From Pseudomonas sp. N40(2020) (GTDB lineage: Bacteria > Pseudomonadota > Gammaproteobacteria > Pseudomonadales > Pseudomonadaceae): a stretch of DNA of 64,000 nt. Position numbers and translations under genes: made by a program. The notes beneath the pieces are model-generated. The model made no database searches. It was given only the letters and a program-made list of their open reading frames with translations, and was not told the origin of the DNA. Where the stretch lies: assembly GCF_014472415.1 (NCBI RefSeq), contig NZ_JACSZV010000031.1, positions 1 through 64,000 of the forward strand, given 5' to 3'. Of this stretch, positions 1 to 9,774 are shown piece after piece (within the stretch, counting starts at the first letter, position 1; each line of letters opens with the position of its first letter).

Positions 1-107
1 TGTACATGCTTTTGGCGATGTGCGAGACGCTGGAGCAATACACGCCACAGGAGCTGGCGGGTTTCGCTAAAGAAGCCATCGGCTGGGTGGCCAGCCGAAG
101 ACTTTAG
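1..107 (+). CDS. C-terminal end of an unidentified protein
   Basis: Only the last 34 codons are inside the window (reading frame 3, stop TAG at 105-107). The visible tail begins YMLLAMCETLEQY and ends in ASRRL; it is helical-looking and hydrophilic, resembling the tails of small Pseudomonas proteins of unknown function, but I cannot name a family. It converges with the aminotransferase gene that ends at 161. Confidence 0.5.
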   Translation, partial: YMLLAMCETLEQYTPQELAGFAKEAIGWVASRRL

Positions 108-160
108 AGATGTGTAGATACCAATGCAGCGATGGGGCCGGTGCGGGCCGTTCAAGATTG

Positions 161-1348
161 TCAGGCACTGCGCGCCTGTAACAGCTGCGCCGCACACAAC
201 GCAATCCGCGCACAGGCATCTGCCAGTTTCACCCGATCCACCACCAACCCGATGCGAATATGCCCCGCCGCACTCGGCCCGAACGCTTCACCGGCCAGCA
301 CCGAAACGCCATAACCTTCCAGCAATCCTTCGGCAAACGCCTGGGCACCGAGCCCGGTCTGGCGCACATCGACCATCACGAACATCCCGCCATCCGGGCG
401 GATCGGCTGCAACCCCGGGCAACCGCGCAAGCGCTCGCACACCAGATCCCGCCGTAGACGATATTCCTCGCGCATCTGCGTCACTTCCGGCAAATCGCTT
501 TCCAGCGCCACCTGCGCCGCTTTCTGCACAAAGTCCGGCAGCCCGAACAACATGCTCAATGACAGATTGACCAGATGTTCGGCCAAGGATTTTGGCCCGA
601 TCATCCAGCCGATACGCCAGCCGGTCATGGCATGGGATTTCGACAGGCTGTTGATCGTTGCCGTCCGCTCGGCCATGCCGGGCAGACTCGCCGGACTGAT
701 GTGCTCGCCTTCATAAAGCAGCTCGCTATAGACCTCGTCGCTGATCAGCCACAAGTCGTGGTGAATGCACAACGCCGCCAACTCCTGCCAGATCAGCAGC
801 GACAGGCTCGCGCCGCAGGGATTGTTCGGACTGTTGAGCAGCATGGCGCGGGTTTTCGAGGTGATTCGTGCGGCGACATCCGTGGGATCGACACGAAAGC
901 CGTTTTCCGGACGCACCGGCACTGGCACCACGGTCGCACCGCAAGCGCCGAACACGCCTTCGTAGGTGACGTACATCGGCTCGGCGACGATCACTTCGTC
1001 GCCCGGATCCAGCAGGCATTGCGCCACTGAATACACCGCGCATTGTGCGCCGGGCATGACAATCACATGGTCGGCGTCAACGACTTGGCCACTGCGTCGG
1101 CGATGGCGAGCGGCAATCAACTGGCGCAGGGCCAAGCGACCGCGCACGTCGGAATAATGTGTATCGCCCGCCAGCAGACTGTCGATGGCGCCGTGGACAA
1201 TCGGCAGCGGTGTATCAAAATCAGGATCACCCACGCTCAGCAGCAGAATATCGACACCCTCGGCGCGTAACTCCAGCGCTCGGTCATGAATCTGCCAGGC
1301 CGCTGCTCCCTCGCCGGCGATTCGTTGGGTCAAGGCTGAATAGCGCAT
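161..1348 (-). CDS. PLP-dependent aminotransferase, class I/II
   Basis: A 395-residue fold-type I aminotransferase, cytoplasmic, transferring an amino group between an amino acid and a 2-oxo acid. Visible family marks are the substrate-binding N-terminus (VGDPDFDTP), the PNNPCG loop, DEVYSELLY, and the pyridoxal-phosphate lysine in SLSKSHAMTGWRIGW. Length is normal for the AspC/arginine:pyruvate transaminase branch. The actual amino-acid substrate cannot be read from the sequence. The gene stands alone, with a chemoreceptor gene upstream on the same strand 42 bases away, so co-transcription is possible but unproven. Confidence 0.9.
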   Translation of the reverse strand: MRYSALTQRIAGEGAAAWQIHDRALELRAEGVDILLLSVGDPDFDTPLPIVHGAIDSLLAGDTHYSDVRGRLALRQLIAARHRRRSGQVVDADHVIVMPGAQCAVYSVAQCLLDPGDEVIVAEPMYVTYEGVFGACGATVVPVPVRPENGFRVDPTDVAARITSKTRAMLLNSPNNPCGASLSLLIWQELAALCIHHDLWLISDEVYSELLYEGEHISPASLPGMAERTATINSLSKSHAMTGWRIGWMIGPKSLAEHLVNLSLSMLFGLPDFVQKAAQVALESDLPEVTQMREEYRLRRDLVCERLRGCPGLQPIRPDGGMFVMVDVRQTGLGAQAFAEGLLEGYGVSVLAGEAFGPSAAGHIRIGLVVDRVKLADACARIALCAAQLLQARSA

Positions 1349-1389
1349 GTACGTCTCCTGATTGCGCAGTCTCCAGCCTTCACCCTATC

Positions 1390-3015
1390 TCAAATCACAA
1401 AACGCGCCACCATGGCATTCAAATCCACCGCCAGACGCGACAGTTCGTGGGTTGCTGCGCTGGTCTGATTGGCGCCTGCTGCCGATTGCGTGGCCAGATC
1501 GCGAATGTTCACCAGGTTGCGGTCGACTTCGCGAGACACCTGCGCCTGCTCTTCCGAGGCGCTGGCGATGACCAGGTTGCGTTCGTTGATCTGGTGGATC
1601 GACTGGGTGATCTGTTCCAACGCGACGCCAGCAGCACGGGCCATTTCCAGGGTGGACTGGGTGCGCTGGTTGCTTTGCTGCATCGAGGAAACCGCTTCAC
1701 CGGTGCCGTTCTGGATGCCGGCGACCATCTTCTCAATCTCTTGCGTCGACTGCGCGGTGCGATGGGCCAGTGCCCGCACCTCGTCCGCCACCACGGCAAA
1801 ACCACGCCCGGCCTCACCGGCACGGGCCGCTTCAATGGCGGCGTTGAGCGCCAGCAGGTTGGTCTGTTCGGCGATGGCGCGGATAACGTCGAGCACCTTA
1901 CCGATGTCACGACCTTGCGTGGCAAGACCTTCGATCATTTGCGCGGTGTTCTGCACGTCGTGGGTCATGGTCTGGATCGCGTCGACGGTTTTCACCACTT
2001 GATCGCGGCCTTCACGGGCGGCGTGGGTCGACTGATTGGAGGCTTCGGAGGTCGACACGGCGTTACGCGCCACTTCTTCCACGGCAGCGGTCATCTCGTT
2101 GACGGCAGTGGCGGCTTGTTCGATTTCATTGTTCTGCTGTTGCAGGCCACGGGACGCTTCTTCTGTCACCGCGCTGAGCTCTTCGGCGGCGGCGCCCAGT
2201 TGCGTGGCGGAACCGGCGATCTGCTCGATGGTTTTGCGCAGGTTGGTTTGCATCGCCGCGAGGGCTTCGAGCAAGCGGGCAGGCTCGTCCTTGCCGTCGA
2301 CTTCGATGAGTTTGGTCAGGTTGCCGTCGGCAATGGTCCGCGCAGCCTCGACGGCACGGTTCAGCGGCGTGACGATGCTGCGAGTCAGCAAGAGCGCCAG
2401 CAACACGGTGGCCAGCGCAGCAACCACGGCGACGATGACGATACCGGTGATGGCGCTGTCGTAATGTTCGCCAGCCTTATTGGAAGCAGTTTTCGCATCG
2501 GCAGCGTTGATCGCGATGAGCTTGTTGAGTTGCTCACCCATCTGGTCGGTGCCGTCCTTGATCCGCGTGTTGATCAGGGTACGCATCTCGTCAACTTTGT
2601 CCTGACGCGACAGCTCCAGCATCTGGTTTTGCGCTTGCAGGTAGTTGTCCAGCGTCGTCGCGAACGTCTGGTAAATCGCGCGTTCTTCCGGGCCGGCCGG
2701 CAGCGCGGCGTACTTGGCCTGGCCGCTGCGAACCTTGTCCACCAGAACGCCGATGCGGGTTTGTGCTTCTTGCAGGGCGGCCGGGTCGCGGTTCACCAGA
2801 ACCCGGAACGACAGGATGCGCAGACGCAGGACGTTTTCCGTGACGATGGCAAGCTGGGTCACGCTGGGTAACTGCGTCGAGTCCATCTCGACTGACGCCT
2901 GACGGATGATCGTCATGCGGTTCACGGCGAACACGCCGAGCACGACTACCAGCAGGGCAATAAAGGCAAAACCGAGGAAGGCACGGGGCGCGATATTCAG
3001 GTTACGCAAGGACAT
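1390..3015 (-). CDS. methyl-accepting chemotaxis protein
   Basis: A 541-residue inner-membrane chemoreceptor. Domains in order: TM1 near residues 11-30, a periplasmic four-helix-bundle type sensor (about 35-185), TM2 near 190-210 rich in V/A/L, a HAMP linker, and a long cytoplasmic signalling coiled coil with the conserved hairpin tip (EQTNLLALNAAIEAARAGE). It should relay ligand state to CheA/CheW at the flagellar pole. The C-terminus ends at AMVARFVI with no visible CheR-tethering pentapeptide. The ligand cannot be predicted. It is not flanked by che genes, which is usual for Pseudomonas receptors. Confidence 0.93.
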   Translation of the reverse strand: MSLRNLNIAPRAFLGFAFIALLVVVLGVFAVNRMTIIRQASVEMDSTQLPSVTQLAIVTENVLRLRILSFRVLVNRDPAALQEAQTRIGVLVDKVRSGQAKYAALPAGPEERAIYQTFATTLDNYLQAQNQMLELSRQDKVDEMRTLINTRIKDGTDQMGEQLNKLIAINAADAKTASNKAGEHYDSAITGIVIVAVVAALATVLLALLLTRSIVTPLNRAVEAARTIADGNLTKLIEVDGKDEPARLLEALAAMQTNLRKTIEQIAGSATQLGAAAEELSAVTEEASRGLQQQNNEIEQAATAVNEMTAAVEEVARNAVSTSEASNQSTHAAREGRDQVVKTVDAIQTMTHDVQNTAQMIEGLATQGRDIGKVLDVIRAIAEQTNLLALNAAIEAARAGEAGRGFAVVADEVRALAHRTAQSTQEIEKMVAGIQNGTGEAVSSMQQSNQRTQSTLEMARAAGVALEQITQSIHQINERNLVIASASEEQAQVSREVDRNLVNIRDLATQSAAGANQTSAATHELSRLAVDLNAMVARFVI

Positions 3016-3232
3016 AGTTGGACTCTCGGAAGATAGAAACTACGAGCGTCCATGCCGTGATCACTGACCCGTGGGGGGCGGGCTTCAGTCCGGCGTCACT
3101 GTTTTTGGGATTCTTGTGCGCGCCTATTGGCTGTATCGGCCAGGCTTTAGGAAGGTTGCGTGTAAAGAGCAAATATTTTTCTGGGTGTTACACCATTGAA
3201 ACACCGCGCGCACGCCCCGTGTAGGAGGTTGG

Positions 3233-4372
3233 TCAGGGTTTGGTGGAGAGTCGCCAGACTCGAGCGATGTCACACGCTCGCTCGCGCAGCAGAAGCGGCG
3301 CTTGCGCGCAAGCCTGCTCCAGCGTCATCGGTCCGCTGGTCACGGCGAACGCAGAATCAATGCCATGAGCGTACAGCTCCTGATAACCCTCGCCCAATGT
3401 CCCCGCGATGACAATCACCGGGACGTTGTGTTGTTTGGCAATCCGCGCCACGCCGAACGGGGTTTTGCCGCGTAACGTCTGCGCGTCGAACCGTCCTTCG
3501 CCGGTAATCACCAGATCCGCGCCTTTGATCGCCTCGGCCAACCCGACCAACTCGGCGACCACCTCGACCCCGGCCTGAAACTGCGCACCGAGAAATGCCT
3601 TGGCGGCAAAACCCAAGCCACCCGCCGCACCGCTGCCGGGCTCGTCGCGAACATCTTTACCCAAGGCTTGCGCGCTCAGCTCGGCGAAATGCCCCAACGC
3701 TTGATCAAGTTGCTGCACTTGCGTCGGCGATGCACCTTTCTGCGGACCAAAAATCGCCGAGGCACCGTGTGGGCCGCACAACGGGTTGTTAACGTCGGCG
3801 GCGATATCGAAACGCACTTGCGCCAGACGCAGGTCCATTTCGCTCAAGTCCAGACGCGCCAATTGCGCCAGCGCCAGGCCGCCGGGCACCAACGCCTGAC
3901 CTTGTGCGTCCAGCAACTTCACCCCCAACGCCTGCATGGCTCCGGCGCCACCATCATTGGTGGCACTGCCGCCGATCGCCAGAATTACCCGTTGTGCCCC
4001 GGCATCCAGCGCTGCGCGAATCAGTTCGCCGGTGCCGAAGGTGCTGCTGATGCACGCATCGCGCTGCCCCGGCGGCACCAATTGCAAGCCGCTGGCCTCA
4101 GCCATTTCAATGATCGCGGTGTGGTTATGCGGCAACCAGCCCCACGCGGCGTCAACCGCTGAACCCAACGGGCCACGCACGCGGGTGCGGCGCAACTCGC
4201 CTTCGCACGCGGCGAGAATCGATTCGACCGTGCCTTCGCCGCCGTCAGCCATCGGGCATTTGATGAGTGTGGCCTGCGGCCAGACTTGCGCCAGGCCCAG
4301 AGCAATGGCCTCGGCGACGCCCTGGGCACTCAGGCTGTCCTTGAACGAATCGGGGGCGATGACGATCTTCAT
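3233..4372 (-). CDS. glycerate 2-kinase (GarK/GlxK family)
   Basis: A 379-residue kinase converting D-glycerate to 2-phosphoglycerate, the last step of glucarate/galactarate and glyoxylate use. The protein starts MKIVIAPDSFKDSLSA, the typical family N-terminus, and carries CPMADGGEGTVE and ATNDGGAGAMQALG glycine-rich motifs and ITGEGRFDAQT near the C-terminus. The start at 4372 is preferred over a longer frame because GGAG lies 8 bases upstream and the extra 23 residues are not family-like. It lies next to a CdaR-like regulator and an ACS-family transporter, which together suggest a sugar-acid or glycerate assimilation set. Confidence 0.9.
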   Translation of the reverse strand: MKIVIAPDSFKDSLSAQGVAEAIALGLAQVWPQATLIKCPMADGGEGTVESILAACEGELRRTRVRGPLGSAVDAAWGWLPHNHTAIIEMAEASGLQLVPPGQRDACISSTFGTGELIRAALDAGAQRVILAIGGSATNDGGAGAMQALGVKLLDAQGQALVPGGLALAQLARLDLSEMDLRLAQVRFDIAADVNNPLCGPHGASAIFGPQKGASPTQVQQLDQALGHFAELSAQALGKDVRDEPGSGAAGGLGFAAKAFLGAQFQAGVEVVAELVGLAEAIKGADLVITGEGRFDAQTLRGKTPFGVARIAKQHNVPVIVIAGTLGEGYQELYAHGIDSAFAVTSGPMTLEQACAQAPLLLRERACDIARVWRLSTKP

Positions 4373-4505
4373 GCGAATTCTCCAGTTCCAATGCTCATCA
4401 TGCTGCCAGTCGGTCTGCGCATTGACGCCGGTCCGCTGCACAATGGGCGCAGGCGTTTATTGTTCATTTCTACAAAAGCCCTGGAGTGGATGCTGAATGT
4501 GCCGG

Positions 4506-4533
4506 CGCCATCGCTGGCAAGCCAGCGATGGCG
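4506..4533. repeat. palindromic repeat (13-bp arms)
   Basis: CGCCATCGCTGGC and its perfect complement separated by two bases, in the gap between the glycerate kinase and the cdaR-like gene. A related but less perfect copy sits at 55218-55244, so this is a dispersed Pseudomonas-type intergenic palindrome rather than a local operator. Confidence 0.7.
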
Positions 4534-4547
4534 TCTTCAAAAACACC

Positions 4548-5669
4548 TCATGCAGAGGGTTCAGTTTGCGGCAGCAATTGCACCCCAAGATATAGCGCCA
4601 ACATCCCTTCCAGCCTCAACGGATCCACCCCACTGATCTCGGCAATCCTTTCCATCCGATAGCGCAGGCTATTGCGATGAATCCCCAGTGCATCGGCACA
4701 CGCCTGACTCTGCCCATCGTGATCGCACCAACTGCGCAACGTCGCCAGCAACTGGCCGTTGCTGTCCTTGGCGATCACCTTGCGCAGAGGCTTGAGCAGT
4801 TCATCGAGCGCATCGTCGTTGCGATGCCGCCAGAGCATCACCGGCAAGCGATAGCGATTGAGGGTCAATAGACGTGAATGCGGCAATACCTCGCGGCCAT
4901 AGGCAAGCAAATCGCCCACCCGGCGATAACAACGACGCAACCCGCTCAACCCATCCGCCTGCCCACCCACGGCAATGCGCAGGACGTTCCAGCCCAGGCC
5001 GTCGAGTTTCTCCAGCAAGCGATCATGCTCGACGTTGTGGCTCGCCGGCCGACACCACAGCAGCGAAGTCTTCGCCGAGCTTACGCACCAACTGTCCGGA
5101 TAGCGTGACATCAGCCAGGCACTCAGCGCCTCGACGGTTTGCCCCGGGCCATGTTCCAGCCCCACCTCGAACAGATACGGCACCCGTGTCAGTTGCGGTT
5201 TGAGGCCGAGTTGCTGCGCTTCATCGACCAGCCGTGGTGAATCTCCCGCCTCGCTTAACAGCAGCGCCAGCAGATCATCACAACGTTGACGCCGCCATTG
5301 CTGTTCGGCCTGCTGATTGCGTTGACCAACCAACATTTCCGCCGTCATGCGCACCAGTTCGGCGTAGGTGCGCAGTTGTTCCGGTTCACCGGTGATGCCA
5401 AGCACGCCGATCAGACGCTGATCGAGCAGCAACGGCAGGTTGATCCCCGGCTGCACGCCTTTCAAATGCTGGGCTGTCGGCGCGTCGATTTCGACCACCC
5501 GACCGTTGGCCAATACCAGTTGCGCGCCTTCATGTCGGGTGTTGATCCGCTCCGGTTCGCCGCTGCCGAGGATCAGCCCCTGGCTGTCCATGACGTTGAC
5601 GTTGTACGGCAAAATAGCCATGGCCCGGTCGACGATGTCCTGCGCGAGGTCGTGATCGAGTTCGAACAT
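4548..5669 (-). CDS. cdaR: CdaR-family transcriptional regulator (sugar diacid sensing)
   Basis: A 373-residue activator of sugar-acid catabolism. The N-terminus (MFELDHDLAQDIVDRAMAI) is the sugar-diacid recognition domain, followed by a variable GGDEF-like central part and a PucR-type C-terminal helix-turn-helix containing LGIHRNSLRYRMERI. The start at 5669 is chosen because it matches the family's usual first residues; a longer frame to 5765 adds 32 unlikely residues. It is divergent from the MFS transporter at 5840 and upstream of glycerate kinase, consistent with controlling both. Effector identity (glycerate, glucarate or galactarate) is inferred from the family. Confidence 0.88.
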   Translation of the reverse strand: MFELDHDLAQDIVDRAMAILPYNVNVMDSQGLILGSGEPERINTRHEGAQLVLANGRVVEIDAPTAQHLKGVQPGINLPLLLDQRLIGVLGITGEPEQLRTYAELVRMTAEMLVGQRNQQAEQQWRRQRCDDLLALLLSEAGDSPRLVDEAQQLGLKPQLTRVPYLFEVGLEHGPGQTVEALSAWLMSRYPDSWCVSSAKTSLLWCRPASHNVEHDRLLEKLDGLGWNVLRIAVGGQADGLSGLRRCYRRVGDLLAYGREVLPHSRLLTLNRYRLPVMLWRHRNDDALDELLKPLRKVIAKDSNGQLLATLRSWCDHDGQSQACADALGIHRNSLRYRMERIAEISGVDPLRLEGMLALYLGVQLLPQTEPSA

Positions 5670-5839
5670 GGTGGGCAAGATCCTTAAAAACGGGGCGGAC
5701 GGTTGTTCACGCGCACAGGGCTTGGCGGCAAACCCTGTGCTCAGGCACAAAGACAATCCGGCCAAAGGTGGCCGAGACTCTCAGGGCGATCAACGTTACC
5801 CTTTGCATCGCAAAAAATCATAATAAAGAGAGAGCCGCT

Positions 5840-7150
5840 ATGTCGCAGAGCGCCGCAGCTACCCAGACCATCGATGACGGTAAAAACGCCGTTTATAAAC
5901 GCATCACCCTGCGTTTAATCCCCTTCATCTTCATCTGCTATCTGTTCAACTACCTCGACCGGGTAAACGTTGGATTTGCCAAACTGCAGATGCTCGACGC
6001 GCTGAAATTCAGCGAAACCGTCTACGGCCTCGGTGCCGGTATTTTCTTCATCGGCTACGTGCTGTGCGGCGTACCGAGCAATCTGGCGTTGACCAAATTC
6101 GGTCCTCGGCGCTGGATCGCGCTGATGATGATCACTTGGGGCACACTGTCGACGTGCCTGTTGTTCGTCACCACCCCCACCGAGTTCTACACCCTGCGCC
6201 TGTTCACCGGTGCTGCCGAAGCCGGGTTCTTCCCAGGCGTTGTGCTGTATCTCTCGCAGTGGTTCCCGACGTTCCGCCGTGGCCGGATCATGGCGTTGTT
6301 CATGTCGGCGATCCCGGTGTCCGGTTTGCTCGGCAGCCCGTTTTCCGGCTGGATTCTCAACCATTTCGCGGCGGGCCAGGGCGGTTTGGCCGGCTGGCAG
6401 TGGATGTTCCTGCTGCAAGGCGTTCCGACCGTGATACTGGGTGCGCTGGCGTATTTCCTGCTGAGCGATAGCTTCGCCAACGCCAAATGGCTGACCCCAC
6501 ACGAGCGCGCCGTGCTCGAAGCGGATCAGGCCGAAGACTTGGCGAACAAGCCAAAAACCACATCTGATTCACTGCTGGCGGTATTCAAGAACCCGGCGAT
6601 CTGGGCGTTTGGCCTGATCTACTTTTGCATCCAGAGCGGCGTGTACGCGATCAACTTCTGGCTGCCGTCGATCATCAAGAACCTCGGTTTCAGCGATAAC
6701 CTGGTCATCGGCTGGTTGAGTGCGATTCCTTACCTGCTGGCGGCAGTGTTCATGCTGGTGGTCGGGCGTTCGGCAGACCTGCGCCAAGAACGTCGCTGGC
6801 ATTTGGTGGTGCCGATGCTGATGGGTGCGATTGGTCTGGTGATTGCGGTGAACTTTGCTGCCAACCCGGCGATTGCGATTCTCGGTTTGACCATTGCGAC
6901 CATGGGCGCCCTCACCGGCCTGCCGATGTTCTGGCCGGTGCCGACGGCGATGCTCAGTGCAGGCGCGGCAGCGGGTGGTCTGGCGTTGATCAACTCGATG
7001 GGGCAGATGGCCGGGTTCCTCAGCCCGTATCTGGTGGGTTGGGTCAAGGACAGCACCGGGTCGACCGATGCGGCGTTGTATCTGCTGGCGGGTGTGATTG
7101 TCGGCGGGAGCCTGCTGGCGTTGCGGATGACGCGGACGTTGCGGGTTTGA
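5840..7150 (+). CDS. MFS transporter, anion:cation symporter family
   Basis: A 436-residue, 12-helix inner-membrane permease of the ACS branch of the major facilitator superfamily (relatives: GudP, GarP, phthalate and tartrate carriers). Family marks include NYLDRVNVGFAKLQM at the end of TM1 and the FTGAAEAGFFPGV segment in TM4. The start at 5840 follows AAAGAGAGAGCCGCT; the longer frame from 5768 lacks membrane character. Divergence from a CdaR-like gene that is followed by glycerate kinase makes a sugar-acid or glycerate the likely substrate (inference). It ends just before a dispersed hairpin repeat that can act as terminator. Confidence 0.88.
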   Translation: MSQSAAATQTIDDGKNAVYKRITLRLIPFIFICYLFNYLDRVNVGFAKLQMLDALKFSETVYGLGAGIFFIGYVLCGVPSNLALTKFGPRRWIALMMITWGTLSTCLLFVTTPTEFYTLRLFTGAAEAGFFPGVVLYLSQWFPTFRRGRIMALFMSAIPVSGLLGSPFSGWILNHFAAGQGGLAGWQWMFLLQGVPTVILGALAYFLLSDSFANAKWLTPHERAVLEADQAEDLANKPKTTSDSLLAVFKNPAIWAFGLIYFCIQSGVYAINFWLPSIIKNLGFSDNLVIGWLSAIPYLLAAVFMLVVGRSADLRQERRWHLVVPMLMGAIGLVIAVNFAANPAIAILGLTIATMGALTGLPMFWPVPTAMLSAGAAAGGLALINSMGQMAGFLSPYLVGWVKDSTGSTDAALYLLAGVIVGGSLLALRMTRTLRV

Positions 7151-7159
7151 TTTAGAAGA

Positions 7160-7226
7160 TCAAACGATCGCAGCCTGCGGCAGTTCCTACAGTCGGTGTA
7201 GGAGCTACCGAAGGCTGCGATTTTTT
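7160..7226. repeat. dispersed GATCGCAGCC hairpin repeat, probable terminator
   Basis: Long imperfect inverted repeat running from GATCGCAGCCTGCGGCAG to its complement, ending in a T run on the + strand. It belongs to the same sequence family as 18049-18083 and 56738-56818. It lies between two convergent genes (MFS transporter and VOC protein) and can terminate both. Confidence 0.7.
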
Positions 7227-7230
7227 GCTG

Positions 7231-7587
7231 TCAGGAAAACGCATCCAACTCAATTACTAATCCACCCGGCATCTGCACAAAGATCTGCCAGATCCCCTCG
7301 CCCGGCACTTGCGCCAACTGGTACGGCAATCCACTCTCACGCACCCGCCGCAACACAGTTTCCGCCGGCTCATCGGTGCGAAACGCAATGTGGCTGAGTT
7401 CAGTATCATCGAAAGTCGGCTGCTCGATCACATGCACCACGGCGTGCGCGTCCTGATACAGCCAGCGGCCGGGAAACGGAAACGGCGGCCGGCGCCCCGG
7501 CGCCAGCCCCAGCAATGCCGCGAAATTGTCCTGCAACGTCTGGCCGTCAGCGGTGTTGAAAGCCAGATGATCGAATGTCCACGTCAT
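7231..7587 (-). CDS. VOC superfamily protein (glyoxalase/dioxygenase fold)
   Basis: A 118-residue single-module vicinal-oxygen-chelate protein. It starts MTWTFDHLAFNTADGQ with a metal-ligand histidine, has a second HIAFRTDE strand and ends in a characteristic GGLVIELDAF strand with the expected metal-binding Glu. Members include glyoxalases, dioxygenases and antibiotic-binding proteins; nothing here fixes the substrate. It is divergent from the LysR-type regulator at 7686, which may control it. Confidence 0.75.
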   Translation of the reverse strand: MTWTFDHLAFNTADGQTLQDNFAALLGLAPGRRPPFPFPGRWLYQDAHAVVHVIEQPTFDDTELSHIAFRTDEPAETVLRRVRESGLPYQLAQVPGEGIWQIFVQMPGGLVIELDAFS

Positions 7588-7685
7588 GCTCGTCTCCTGC
7601 GGTTATTCACTGATTGCAGTATCCACACTTGCCAATCACGGAAAAATCCCGCTAAAACGCAAAGATCTTTAAAGGATTTTTACCA

Positions 7686-8585
7686 ATGAGCTCGATTCTC
7701 GATCTGGAGATCTTCGTCCGCGTCGCCGACTCCGGGAGCATTTCCGCCGCCGCCCGCGCATTGGAGCTGACACCGGCCGCCGCCAGCATCGCCTTGAAGC
7801 GTCTTGAAACCCGCCTCGGCATACGCCTGCTGGCGCGCTCCACCCGCAGCATGCGCCTGACTGAAGAAGGCCGGCGCTATCTGGAAAGTGTGCGCCTTGC
7901 CCTCGCGACACTGGCCGAGGGTGAGCAGGCGCTCAAGCAGCAGAGCGAAGGCCTGAGCGGCGTACTGCAACTGGCGGCACCGTCGGACTTCGGGCGCAAT
8001 GTGTTGTTGCCGTGGCTGGATGATTTCAAACGCGAACATCCGCACGTTCAGTTGCAACTGCTGCTGAACGACCGCCATGCCGATCTGTTTCGTGAAACCG
8101 TGGACGTGGCGCTGCGCTTCGGCGTACCGAGCGATTCGACGCTGGTGGCGTTGCCGATCCTGCCTGAGCATCGTCGCGTGGCTTGCGCCAGTCCAGCCTA
8201 TTTAGCCCGTCATGGCACACCGCGAAACCCGAGCGAATTAACGAAGCACAGTGCCCTGCTCTACTTACGCAATGGTCGGCCTTACAACACCTGGCGTTTC
8301 AGTCGCGACGACGAAACGCTTGAAGTCGAAGTCCATGGCGACTATCTCAGCGACGACGGCGAAGTCGCCCGCCGTTGGGCACTGGCCGGGCATGGCATCG
8401 CTTACAAAGCCTGGCTCGATGTCGCCGAAGACGTGCGTGCCGGGCGACTGATGACCTTGTTCGATGACTGGCAAGGTGAAAGTGTGCCGTTCAATTTACT
8501 CTGCCCACATCGGGTGCAGGTATCGGAACGGGTCCGTGTGTTGCAGGCGTTTTTGCAGGCACGCTGCCGAGGCTTGAGCCGATAA
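7686..8585 (+). CDS. LysR-family transcriptional regulator
   Basis: A 299-residue LysR-type regulator: N-terminal winged helix-turn-helix (ILDLEIFVRVADSGSISAAA, then ALKRLETRLGIRLLARSTR) and a periplasmic-binding-like effector domain (about 90-295) with the LQLAAPSDFGRNVLLPWL start typical of the CrgA/DmlR subgroup. Length is normal. It is divergent from the VOC gene and directly upstream of an aldo/keto reductase on the same strand (68 bases), so either is a plausible target. Confidence 0.92.
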   Translation: MSSILDLEIFVRVADSGSISAAARALELTPAAASIALKRLETRLGIRLLARSTRSMRLTEEGRRYLESVRLALATLAEGEQALKQQSEGLSGVLQLAAPSDFGRNVLLPWLDDFKREHPHVQLQLLLNDRHADLFRETVDVALRFGVPSDSTLVALPILPEHRRVACASPAYLARHGTPRNPSELTKHSALLYLRNGRPYNTWRFSRDDETLEVEVHGDYLSDDGEVARRWALAGHGIAYKAWLDVAEDVRAGRLMTLFDDWQGESVPFNLLCPHRVQVSERVRVLQAFLQARCRGLSR

Positions 8586-8653
8586 TTCACTTTGCCGCGT
8601 CGCACGCTTCTGATATTTGATTAAGGCATTCCCACCGACAAAAGGATTTTGGC

Positions 8654-9667
8654 ATGAGCTATCGCACACTGGGCCACTCGGGGTTGCAGGTGTCCACCCT
8701 CACCCTCGGCACGATGATGTTTGGCGAACAGACCAGCACCGAGGAGTCATTGCGCATCATCGACAAGGCCTGGGATCAGGGCATCAACTTCATTGATACC
8801 GCTGACGTGTACACCAATGGTCGCTCGGAAGAGATCGTCGGCGAAGCGATTGCCGGCAATCGCCATGAATGGGTCTTGGCGACCAAGGTGGGATTCGGCC
8901 CGGTGGACGGCGTACCAAACCGCAGCGGTTTAAGCCGCAAACATATCTTCAACGGACTCGATGCCAGCCTGACTCGGCTCGGCACTGATTACCTCGACAT
9001 CTATTACCTGCACCGCGAAGACCACAACACGCCACTGGAAGTGACGATCTCGGCGATCGGCGACCTGATTCGTCAAGGCAAGATTCGTTACTGGGGCCTG
9101 TCGAACTATCGTGGCTGGCGGATCGCCGAGGTGATTCGCATCGCCGACAAACTTGGCATTGATCGCCCGGTAATCAGTCAGCCGCTATACAACATCGTTA
9201 ACCGTCAGGCCGAGACTGAGCAGATTACCGCTGCGCAGACGTATGGTCTGGGTGTGGTGCCTTACAGCCCACTCGCCCGAGGCGTACTCAGCGGCAAATA
9301 CGCGCCAGACGTAACGCCAGACGCCAACAGCCGTGCCGGGCGTCAGGACAAACGCATTCTGGAAACCGAATGGCGGGTGGAGTCGCTGCGCATTGCCCAG
9401 CAGATTCAACAATACACCGAGGGCCGTGGCATCGGCATCGTCGAGTTTGCGATTGCCTGGGTGTTGAACAACAGCGCAGTCACGTCGGCAATCGTCGGGC
9501 CTCGTACTGAAGCGCAGTGGGACGCGTACACCAAGGCGCAATCGGTGAAGATCACGGCGGAGGATGAAGCGTTTATCGATTCGCTGGTGACACCAGGCCA
9601 TGCCTCGACACCGGGGTTCAACGATGTAAGCCATTTTGTGTCGGGTCGCAAACCGCACCGGACTTAA
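8654..9667 (+). CDS. aldo/keto reductase
   Basis: A 337-residue NADPH-dependent oxidoreductase of the aldo/keto reductase superfamily, cytoplasmic TIM barrel. Visible: N-terminal MSYRTLGHSGLQVSTLTLGT, the catalytic Asp/Tyr in FIDTADVYTNGRSEE, the conserved Lys in VLATKVGFG, His in YYLHREDHNTP, and the NADPH-binding C-terminal segment TSAIVGPRTEAQWD. Substrate is not predictable. The start follows AAAAGGATTTTGGC. Confidence 0.92.
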   Translation: MSYRTLGHSGLQVSTLTLGTMMFGEQTSTEESLRIIDKAWDQGINFIDTADVYTNGRSEEIVGEAIAGNRHEWVLATKVGFGPVDGVPNRSGLSRKHIFNGLDASLTRLGTDYLDIYYLHREDHNTPLEVTISAIGDLIRQGKIRYWGLSNYRGWRIAEVIRIADKLGIDRPVISQPLYNIVNRQAETEQITAAQTYGLGVVPYSPLARGVLSGKYAPDVTPDANSRAGRQDKRILETEWRVESLRIAQQIQQYTEGRGIGIVEFAIAWVLNNSAVTSAIVGPRTEAQWDAYTKAQSVKITAEDEAFIDSLVTPGHASTPGFNDVSHFVSGRKPHRT

Positions 9668-9774
9668 GATTTTTCCCTATCCCTGCAACAGCCGATACAA
9701 TCGGGTGTTTTTTCATTGAATCGAGCACGATCAAACGGAATCAGTGATCGTTCGGACATCGCCAGGGATTAATC

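Noticed and set aside
1159..2871. 570-residue open frame on the plus strand
   Set aside because: Antisense shadow of the chemoreceptor gene; no recognisable protein family and low-complexity composition.
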